A stretch of DNA of 64,000 nt from Parcubacteria group bacterium GW2011_GWB1_42_6 (GTDB lineage Bacteria > Patescibacteriota > Minisyncoccia > Portnoybacterales > GWB1-42-6). The stretch covers positions 1 through 64,000 of the forward strand of contig LCEC01000001.1 of assembly GCA_000997475.1 (NCBI GenBank), read 5' to 3'. The position numbers were made by a program, and so were the translations under genes. The notes under the pieces were generated by a model that was not told where the DNA came from, searched no databases, and worked only from the letters and a program-made list of their open reading frames with translations. Position 1 is the first letter of the stretch. Every line of letters begins with the position of its first letter. This document shows, one piece after another, positions 58,248 to 64,000 of this stretch.

Positions 58248-59273
58248 TCAAAAATTTTCCGAAAGATAATAGAAATTTTCATTGCCAAAATCGTAATAAA
58301 TTTGAGGGGATTTGGCGGTGATAAAATCGGCGATATTGCGGCGGTCGCGGCCGTCAAGCTCGATAATTTTTATTTTATTTTCAATCACAAAGCAAATATG
58401 ATCGTTGTCCGGATAAAAAATCGCTTGTTCGATTTTTTGGGCAAAACGGGTGATCATTTCTTTCTCGCCCGGCTTCTTGTAGGGCTGGAGCATTATTTCT
58501 TCCGCGTATAGAACCCAAATTTCGCTTTCCGAAAAAAACAGCAATCTTTTGTTATCATTGGAAAATTCCGCGCCGATGATTCCCGAAGCGATTGATTCAA
58601 GAATTTTCATTTCATCGTTTAACAAAAACAGTTCCTTTTGGGGAGTAATGACAGCGAATTTGTTTCGGTCGTTGGACGCGATAATTTCATAAGAAGAATG
58701 TTCCGGCAGGGGATTTTTTGAAATTTGTTCTTTGAGGGAGCCGTTTAAATTTGATCTGTAGAGATTGCGGTTTTCTTCGGAAATATAAAAAATTTCGTTA
58801 TCTTTCAAAATCCAGCCCGGGGTGCTGGACGCGGCATTTAAAGCTTGTCCTTGCTTTTTTTTATTGCCGGAATTTTCCAAAAAATCTTTTATTGTGGTGG
58901 TGGCATTTTGGCTTAAAAGTTCGGCTTGCGGATTGGTCGGTATAAGCAAAACGCTTCTTGCTTCAGTGACGAGCTTGGGAGAAATATTAAGATTTTTTTC
59001 CCAGGAATGATAACCTTCCATTTCTATTTTTACGTTATAGGCGCGCGGAGCCAGATGTGAAAAAAGAGAAGGAGTTCTTCTTTCTTTTTCTCCATCAATA
59101 AAGATTTGCGCCTGGTTGGGCGTTGATTTGATATAAAGCCCTCCGGTTTTGGCCAGCCGCCAATTTTTCCAGTCAAACGAATAACCCGCCGTGTAGAGAA
59201 TCGTGGGCGGGACGCTTATGAGAAATATAAGCACAAACAGGTAAAAAATCAGCCGTCGTTTGTTTCTGGTCAT
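58248..59273 (-). CDS. Membrane-anchored PEGA-domain protein with beta-propeller-like repeats
   Basis: 341 residues from ATG 59273 (a TTG at 59309 is less likely). A basic start and one membrane helix (RRLIFYLFVLIFLISVPPTI) place the rest outside. A PEGA domain follows: GGLYIKSTPNQAQIFIDGEK, RTPSLFSHLAPRAYNVKIEM. The remainder has repeated strand patterns with FAVITPQKELFLLNDEMKIL, GAEFSNDNKRLLFFSESEIW and YPDNDHICFVIENKIKIIEL, like WD40/TolB-type blades. It is probably a cell-surface sensor or binding protein; the ligand is unknown. Confidence 0.7.
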   Translation of the reverse strand: MTRNKRRLIFYLFVLIFLISVPPTILYTAGYSFDWKNWRLAKTGGLYIKSTPNQAQIFIDGEKERRTPSLFSHLAPRAYNVKIEMEGYHSWEKNLNISPKLVTEARSVLLIPTNPQAELLSQNATTTIKDFLENSGNKKKQGQALNAASSTPGWILKDNEIFYISEENRNLYRSNLNGSLKEQISKNPLPEHSSYEIIASNDRNKFAVITPQKELFLLNDEMKILESIASGIIGAEFSNDNKRLLFFSESEIWVLYAEEIMLQPYKKPGEKEMITRFAQKIEQAIFYPDNDHICFVIENKIKIIELDGRDRRNIADFITAKSPQIYYDFGNENFYYLSENF

Positions 59274-59376
59274 AGGTGAATTATAGCCATGAAACGGCTT
59301 AAAAATCAATGTTATATTTTCCTTGCCAGATGTGTTTCTTTAAACTAAGATAAAAGAAAGAGAGGTTGAAATTTTT

Positions 59377-60645
59377 ATGGATAAATTCATTATAAACGGC
59401 GGGCGTCCTCTTGCGGGCGAAATTGAGGTGCGAGGCTCCAAAAACGCGGCTACGCCGATTTTGGCCGCCTGTCTTTTAACCGAAGAGCCCTGCGAAATAG
59501 ACAATTTGCCTTTGATCGAGGATGTGTTTAGAATTATAGAAATTCTTAAAAGCATGGGTGTCGAGATTGAATGGACCGGCCAAAGAAAAATAAAAGTTCA
59601 AGCAAAAAACATTAATCCCGGGCAAATTGATCAGCATAAAGTTTGCCAATTGAGATCGTCGATTTTAATAATCGGCGGACTTTTGGGCAGATTCGATGAT
59701 TTCAAAATCGGCCATCCCGGCGGCTGCATTATCGGGAGCCGGCCGGTGGAAACCCATTTTGAAGCTTTGATAAAATTAGGCATTAATGTTTCGGAGGAAA
59801 ACAATTTTTATCAAATAAAAAAGAACGATTCCCAAGATTCCGTTTCCAGAAAAATTGTTTTAAAAGAATTTTCCGTAACCGCGACGGAGAATGTTTTAAT
59901 GGCCTCGGTTCTTAGACCCGGGAAAACTATTTTGCGTATCGCGGCGGCCGAACCGCATGTAAAAGAATTGGCCGTTTTTTTGAATAAAATGGGAGCAAGA
60001 ATCAGCGGGGTCGGCGCTCATGAAATTGAAATTGAAGGAGTAAAAAAATTAAAAGGCGCCGATCATTTTATTATGCCTGATCCGATTGAGGCGGGAACTT
60101 TTATTATCGCGGCGGCTGCCACGCGGGGAAAAGTAAGGATAATTAACGCGATTCCCGATCACCTCGATTCGGTTTTGGAGAAGTTGAGGGAAATGGGAGT
60201 TAATCTCTCGGTTGAAAATGGCAGCGTTTCAGTGGGCAGTTCTTCGCGTTTTAAGGCGGCTAAAATCCAGGCCTTGCCTTTTCCGGGAATTCCAACCGAT
60301 TTGCAAGCGCCGATAGCTGTTCTTTGCACGCAAGCCGAGGGGACAAGTTTAATCCACGATCCTTTATATGAAGGTCGGTTTAAATACATAAATGAACTGG
60401 TAAAAATGGGAGCCAGCGCCACAATTCTTGATCCTCATCGGGCGGTAATCACCGGACCGTCTTTTTTGTCGGGAAAAGAAATTACCAGTTTTGATTTGCG
60501 AGCTGGCGCCACTTTGATCATCGCGGCGCTGGTAGCCAAAGGCGAATCGCGAATTTCCGAAATTTACCAAGTTGACAGAGGGTATGAAAAAATAGAAGAA
60601 AGGCTTTCGGCTTTGGGAGCGGATATAAGAAGAGTAAAAGAATAA
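59377..60645 (+). CDS. murA: UDP-N-acetylglucosamine 1-carboxyvinyltransferase
   Basis: 422 residues, full length. GSKNAATPILAACLLTEEPC, LRSSILIIGGLLGRF, the catalytic loop with Cys in HPGGCIIGSRPVETHFEAL, PDPIEAGTFIIAAAATRG, GIPTDLQAPIAVLCTQAEGT and FDLRAGATLIIAALVA are all present. It transfers enolpyruvate from PEP to UDP-GlcNAc, the committed step of peptidoglycan synthesis and the substrate for MurB (22525). The Cys is kept, so fosfomycin sensitivity would be expected. Confidence 0.97.
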   Translation: MDKFIINGGRPLAGEIEVRGSKNAATPILAACLLTEEPCEIDNLPLIEDVFRIIEILKSMGVEIEWTGQRKIKVQAKNINPGQIDQHKVCQLRSSILIIGGLLGRFDDFKIGHPGGCIIGSRPVETHFEALIKLGINVSEENNFYQIKKNDSQDSVSRKIVLKEFSVTATENVLMASVLRPGKTILRIAAAEPHVKELAVFLNKMGARISGVGAHEIEIEGVKKLKGADHFIMPDPIEAGTFIIAAAATRGKVRIINAIPDHLDSVLEKLREMGVNLSVENGSVSVGSSSRFKAAKIQALPFPGIPTDLQAPIAVLCTQAEGTSLIHDPLYEGRFKYINELVKMGASATILDPHRAVITGPSFLSGKEITSFDLRAGATLIIAALVAKGESRISEIYQVDRGYEKIEERLSALGADIRRVKE

Positions 60646-60646
60646 A

Positions 60647-60765
60647 ATTTCCAATTATCAATTTTCAATCAATATCAAATATTTAATATTGAAAATTGCT
60701 TTGCCCTTTGAAACTCAAATTCCGATTTGAGCGAAGAAGGGGATTATTGAAAATTGAAAATTAAT
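60647..60765 (+). repeat. AATTTTCAAT palindrome overlapping the mreB start
   Basis: AATTATCAATTTTCAATCAATA pairs with GATTATTGAAAATTGAAAATT; inner ATATTTAATAT and CAAATTCCGATTTG arms are also palindromic. The right arm contains the TTG used as the mreB start. Confidence 0.75.
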
Positions 60766-61776
60766 AGCTTGTTTATAAAAAAAATAGGAATTGACCTGGG
60801 AACGGCCAATACCCTGGTTTATGTGCCGGGAAAAGGCATTATCATCAACGAACCTACGGTAGTGGCTGTTTCCATCAGCGACAATAAAATTCTGGCGGTA
60901 GGCAACGAAGCCAGAGAAATGCTCGGCCGCACACCCGATGCGATTATGGCTTTGCGTCCGATGAAAGACGGAGTGATTGCCGATTATCGGGTGACGGAAG
61001 CGATGCTTCGCTATTTTATAAATAAAACCGCCGGATCCCTGCGTTTTTTCAGGCCGGAAGTCATGGTGGCGGTTCCCGCGGGAATAACTTCAACTGAAAA
61101 GCGCGCGGTGGTGGATGCCACTCTTAATGCCGGCGCCAAAGCGGCTTATGTGGTTAAGGAGCCGGTTTTGGCCGCTATCGGGGCGGGGATTCCAATTAAC
61201 GAACCGGCCGGGCATATGATTATTGATATCGGCGGGGGGACTTCGGAAGTGGCCGTGATTTCTTTGGGAGGAATCGTGGCTTGCGCTTCGGCAAGAGTCG
61301 GCGGCAATAAAATCGATCAATCGATTGCCGAATATATCCGCAAAAAACATAATTTGGCCATTGGCGAAAGAATGGCCGAAGAAATAAAATTTACCATCGG
61401 CTCGGCTCTTCCGCAAAAAGACGAACAGAAAATGGACGTAAGAGGCAGGGATTTAATAGCCGGCTTGCCAAAAACGATTGAAATAAAAAGCAACGAAGTC
61501 ACAGAAGCGATTTCCGAAAATCTGCGCGAGGTGATCGTGGCGATAAAAAGCGTTTTGCAAAATACTCCTCCCGAACTTTCGGCGGATATTATCGATCGGG
61601 GAATGATTATTTCCGGAGGCGGGGCATTGTTGCGGAATATGCCGGAGCTTATTGAAAAAGCTACCGGTGTTGCTTGTTACGCGGCCGAAAATCCGCTTTT
61701 TTGCGTGGCCAAGGGCGCGGGAATAGCCCTGGAGCATTTGGAAATTTATAAGAGAAGCGTGATGTCGAAGAAATAG
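60754..61776 (+). CDS. mreB: Rod shape-determining protein MreB
   Basis: 340 residues from TTG 60754. Actin-fold motifs are intact: KIGIDLGTANTLVYVPGKGI (phosphate 1), VMVAVPAGITSTEKRAVVDA, GHMIIDIGGGTSEVAVISLG (phosphate 2), ADIIDRGMIISGGGALLRNM (adenosine). It polymerises under the membrane and guides cell-wall synthesis. No mreC/mreD follows; a glycosyltransferase does. The TTG start within a palindrome arm suggests modest, possibly structure-controlled translation. Confidence 0.96.
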   Translation: MKINSLFIKKIGIDLGTANTLVYVPGKGIIINEPTVVAVSISDNKILAVGNEAREMLGRTPDAIMALRPMKDGVIADYRVTEAMLRYFINKTAGSLRFFRPEVMVAVPAGITSTEKRAVVDATLNAGAKAAYVVKEPVLAAIGAGIPINEPAGHMIIDIGGGTSEVAVISLGGIVACASARVGGNKIDQSIAEYIRKKHNLAIGERMAEEIKFTIGSALPQKDEQKMDVRGRDLIAGLPKTIEIKSNEVTEAISENLREVIVAIKSVLQNTPPELSADIIDRGMIISGGGALLRNMPELIEKATGVACYAAENPLFCVAKGAGIALEHLEIYKRSVMSKK

Positions 61777-61875
61777 TATGCGAATCGCGCAAATTCATGC
61801 GAATTGCGCACATGCGAATAAAATGCGAATCCCATTCGAGGCATTTGAATAAAATTCGTAGATTGGAATTATATT
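61777..61875 (+). repeat. GCGAAT-word palindrome before the glycosyltransferase
   Basis: Repeated ATGCGAAT/ATTCGCAT-like words, with the last ~32 bp (TTTGAATAAAATTCGTAGAT, then TGGAATTATATT) nearly identical to those before rplQ. Confidence 0.8.
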
Positions 61876-62979
61876 ATGACTATTGGCATTAACGCCTCGG
61901 CGGCTGTCAAAAAGAATAGAACCGGAGTGGAAGAATACGCTTATCAGCTCATAAAGCATTTGGCGATGATTCCCGAGTCCCAAAAGCATCGTTTTTTTCT
62001 ATATTTGCCATCCGCAGTTTTAGCAAAGGAAGGTTTGCCCGACAATGTTTTTGATTTTTCTTTCCCTGAAAATTTTATAATAAAAAAACTTTGGTGGCCG
62101 CTGCCTTTCTTCTGGACGCAAATAAGATTGTCTCTGGAAATGATTTTTTTTGCGCCGGACGTTCTTTTCATCCCCGTTCATATTTTGCCTTTCATTCATC
62201 CAAAAAAATCCATTGTTTGTGTTCACGGCCTTGAATATGAATATCTGCGCGGATTCTATTCTTTTTCCCATCGTTTGTTTTTGCGTTGGAGCACCAAATT
62301 TTCCGCCGCGAAATCTTTCCGGATAATCGCGGTTTCTCAAAATACCAAGAACGATTTGGCAAAAATATATAAGACAGATACTGATAAAATAAAAGTGGTA
62401 AAACACGGGATTTCCTTTCCCCCTTTAGAAAGGGGGATTAAGGGGGATTTTTTAAGGAAGAAAGAAAAATATATTTTATATCTAGGCCGCATCGAAACCA
62501 AGAAGAATATCCAAGGAATTATTGAAGCGTATGAAATTCTGAATAACAAATATAGCATTCACCACAAGCTTGTTTTAGCCGGTTCAAAAGGATACGGCCA
62601 TAAGAATTTAAAAATACCGAGCGATGTGATTCAGACCGGATTCGTGAGCCAAGAAAAAAAAGAAGTCTTGATGAACAACGCCGCAATATTTCTATTTCCC
62701 TGTTTTTACGAGGGTTTTGGTTTGCCGATTCTTGAAGCTCAAGCGGCGGGAATTCCCGTCGTGACTTCTTATAATTCTTCAATGCCGGAAGTGGCCGGGG
62801 AAGGGGCTTTATTTGTTGATCCGCGCAATCCGGCTCAAATCGCCCGGGCCGTTAAAAAAATAATTGACGACAATCTCTTGCGTGATAAACTGATACAATC
62901 GGGATTTGAGAACATAAAAAAATTTTCTTGGGAAAAATGCGCTCGGGAAACGCTGGATTTTTTAAGCAGCTTGGAATAG
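61876..62979 (+). CDS. GT4-family glycosyltransferase
   Basis: 367 residues, GT-B fold. INASAAVKKNRTGVEEYAYQ at the N-terminus is the acceptor-side loop of GT4 enzymes. IAVSQNTKNDLAKIYKTDTD marks the inter-domain region, KYILYLGRIETKKNIQGIIE starts the donor domain, and FPCFYEGFGLPILEAQAAGI with PVVTSYNSSMPEVAGEGALF gives the EX7E retaining-transferase motif. Residues ~180-194 (FPPLERGIKGDF core) are a translated palindromic insert in the linker between domains, a site likely to tolerate extra residues. It probably builds cell-surface polysaccharide. Confidence 0.92.
   Translation: MTIGINASAAVKKNRTGVEEYAYQLIKHLAMIPESQKHRFFLYLPSAVLAKEGLPDNVFDFSFPENFIIKKLWWPLPFFWTQIRLSLEMIFFAPDVLFIPVHILPFIHPKKSIVCVHGLEYEYLRGFYSFSHRLFLRWSTKFSAAKSFRIIAVSQNTKNDLAKIYKTDTDKIKVVKHGISFPPLERGIKGDFLRKKEKYILYLGRIETKKNIQGIIEAYEILNNKYSIHHKLVLAGSKGYGHKNLKIPSDVIQTGFVSQEKKEVLMNNAAIFLFPCFYEGFGLPILEAQAAGIPVVTSYNSSMPEVAGEGALFVDPRNPAQIARAVKKIIDDNLLRDKLIQSGFENIKKFSWEKCARETLDFLSSLE
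62408..62452. repeat. CCCCC/GGGGG palindromic insert in the glycosyltransferase
   Basis: GGATTTCCTTTCCCCCTTTA then GAAAGGGGGATTAAGGGGGA: the same unit as in alaS (48122-48161) but in the opposite orientation, in frame in both genes. Confidence 0.88.
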
Positions 62980-62990
62980 GAGGATGAGCT

Positions 62991-63173
62991 ATGGAAGAGA
63001 AGCAAATAATATCTCCCCATGACGCCGCGGGAAGATGCGAAAAATGTTCCAAAGTAATTTTTGGATGTTGCTCCGAAGGATTTGCTCTGTGTCCGGATTG
63101 CGGCGAACCGGTCAAGCTTGATCCGATAAAGCATCGCGGACCGTGCGGAGGTTCTTTGGAGAAAATCCACTGA
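62991..63173 (+). CDS. 60-residue zinc-ribbon-like protein
   Basis: AGGAGG lies 8 bp before the ATG, and the gene follows the glycosyltransferase by 11 bp. Sequence: residues 16-19 CEKC and 34-37 CPDC form two CxxC knuckles (GRCEKCSKVIFGCC, FALCPDCGEPVKL), with extra Cys at 26, 27 and 52. It is probably a small structural zinc ribbon. No catalytic domain is attached. Its codon use and strong ribosome binding site resemble the other small single genes. Function unknown. Confidence 0.65.
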   Translation: MEEKQIISPHDAAGRCEKCSKVIFGCCSEGFALCPDCGEPVKLDPIKHRGPCGGSLEKIH

Positions 63174-63182
63174 CAAGTCAAA

Positions 63183-63210
63183 AAAGGAGCGGAGAATCCG
63201 CTCCTTTATT
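63183..63210 (+). terminator. Rho-independent terminator
   Basis: AAAGGAGCGGA/TCCGCTCCTTT stem, directly after the zinc-ribbon gene. Confidence 0.8.
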
Positions 63211-63245
63211 ATTATAATCGATTAATTTTAAAAAATAATTTGCCC

Positions 63246-64000
63246 GTGAAAATAGCTTTAATCCATGATTTTTTGATCAGATTCGGAGGAGCGGAGAGGG
63301 TGCTTTTGGAATTGGCGCGAATGTTTCCGGAAGCGCCCATTTATACCCTGCTTTATGATAAAGAAAAAATGTCCCAATGGTTTGAACCGGAAAGGGTAAA
63401 AGTTTCTTTTTTGCAAAAATTCCCCCGCTTTTTGCGCCGAAATCATAAATTGCTTTTGCCTTTGATGATAGTGGCGCCGGAAACCTTTGATTTGCGGGAT
63501 TTTGATTTGGTTATTTCTTCTTCATCCGCTTATGCCAAAGGAGTAATCACGAGGCCTAAAACCATCCATATAAATTATTGCCATAATCCGGCGAGGTTTA
63601 TTTGGGATTATTCTTTTGAATATTTAAAAGAACAAGAGTTGGGTTTAATAAGCGGAGCTATTTCCAGAATATTTTTCAGCTATTTTCGCCTTTGGGACCG
63701 TTCGGCGAGCAAACGGGTGGATTATTTTATCGCCAATTCCCAATCTACGGCGCGGCGCATCCGGAAATATTACCGCCGTGATTCAAGAATAATATTTCCG
63801 CCTTGCCGGATTCCCCAAAACGGATTTAATGTCTGCGAAAAAAATTTGCAAGACATGGGCGCTGTTTTGCCAAATGATTTCTTTTTGATAATTTCCCAGC
63901 TCGCTCCTTATAAAAAAATAGACGCGGCGGTTGAGGCTTTTAATAAGCTCGGCTTGCCTTTGATTGTTATTGGCGATGGTCCGCAAAAAAAATATTTGCA
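63246..64000 (+). CDS. GT4-family glycosyltransferase, 3' end beyond the window
   Basis: An open frame from GTG 63246 to the window end (251 codons) with no stop. It starts MKIALIHDFLIRFGGAERVL, a classic GT4 N-terminus with the G-G-A-E-R acceptor loop, followed by PEAPIYTLLYDKEKMSQWF, LVISSSSAYAKGVITRPKTI, INYCHNPARFIWDYSFEYLK, YFIANSQSTARRIRKYY and LIISQLAPYKKIDAAVEAFN with VIGDGPQKK. The nucleotide-sugar half is cut off. It is closest in kind to mannosyl- or rhamnosyltransferases of O-antigen and capsule loci. Together with the preceding GT4 gene it suggests a second glycan cluster continuing to the right. Confidence 0.88.
   Translation, partial: MKIALIHDFLIRFGGAERVLLELARMFPEAPIYTLLYDKEKMSQWFEPERVKVSFLQKFPRFLRRNHKLLLPLMIVAPETFDLRDFDLVISSSSAYAKGVITRPKTIHINYCHNPARFIWDYSFEYLKEQELGLISGAISRIFFSYFRLWDRSASKRVDYFIANSQSTARRIRKYYRRDSRIIFPPCRIPQNGFNVCEKNLQDMGAVLPNDFFLIISQLAPYKKIDAAVEAFNKLGLPLIVIGDGPQKKYL

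Noticed and set aside
1..64000. tRNA genes
   Set aside because: No clear GTTCGA-type T-arm with matching acceptor stem was noticed on either strand; a covariance search would be needed to be certain.

Overview
The window looks like a piece of a Candidate Phyla Radiation (Patescibacteria, probably Parcubacteria-type) genome using the standard bacterial code. Indications are a compact layout with many 1-20 bp gene overlaps, a short alanyl-tRNA synthetase without the C-terminal C-Ala domain, a sigma4/HARE-HTH regulator, a VirD4/TraD-like ATPase paired with a membrane partner, a large single-pass membrane protein of a kind I associate with this group, and a minimal ribosomal alpha operon. The assignment is by inference; there is no rRNA gene in the window.

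Region 1 (1-19 kb, plus strand) is a surface-glycan locus. It carries the tail of an ABC exporter and a complete-looking legionaminic-acid-type nonulosonate set: 4,6-dehydratase, PLP aminotransferase, NeuD-type acetyltransferase, NeuC-type hydrolysing 2-epimerase (broken), two NeuB-type synthases and two CMP-sugar synthetases. It also carries an amidation module (HisH-like, HisF-like and WbpG/PseA-like amidotransferase), two paralogous zinc-ribbon methyltransferases, a B12-binding radical SAM protein and a 2-hydroxyacid dehydrogenase. The inferred product is an acetamidino-type nonulosonic acid on a surface polymer. Three genes here are visibly damaged: a permease/methyltransferase fusion, a frameshifted and internally deleted epimerase, and a transporter lacking its start. 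These are either true decay or misassembly.

Region 2 (19-31 kb) holds an initiating sugar transferase (minus), a secreted metallopeptidase, murB, a ribosome hibernation factor, and a polyamine block (pyruvoyl arginine decarboxylase, deoxyhypusine synthase-like enzyme, agmatinase). A flavodoxin-fold oxidoreductase and a methyltransferase follow. A run of small minus-strand genes of unknown function comes next, each with its own consensus promoter, strong ribosome binding site and terminator.

Region 3 (31-45 kb) has secA, an ASCH-like protein, an IS200-type element, a nonsense-mutated YdcF-like gene, secD-secF, the sigma4/HARE regulator, the membrane protein/VirD4-like ATPase pair, efp (minus) and mnmA.

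Region 4 (45.3-47.3 kb) has no protein gene. It contains what I read as four independently transcribed structured RNAs, including a ~580-nt RNA behind a perfect TTGACA-17-TATACT promoter. I could not match any of them to RNase P, tmRNA, SRP or 6S RNA.

Region 5 (47.3-64 kb) has alaS and a NUDIX gene between two nearly identical inverted MITE-like elements, then a large membrane protein, infA-rpmJ-rpsM-rpsK-rpsD-rpoA-rplQ-rplM-rpsI, small hypotheticals, a PEGA protein, murA, mreB and two GT4 glycosyltransferases (the last cut by the window end).

The main theme is repeats. Many intergenic spacers are palindromes from several families, often ending just before a start codon and supplying or sequestering its Shine-Dalgarno sequence. 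G/C-rich palindromes are also inserted in frame inside essential genes (alaS, secA, speB, a glycosyltransferase). One family occurs in opposite orientations in two genes and reads through in both. This resembles the Rickettsia palindromic elements and is the strongest candidate for an undescribed system here.
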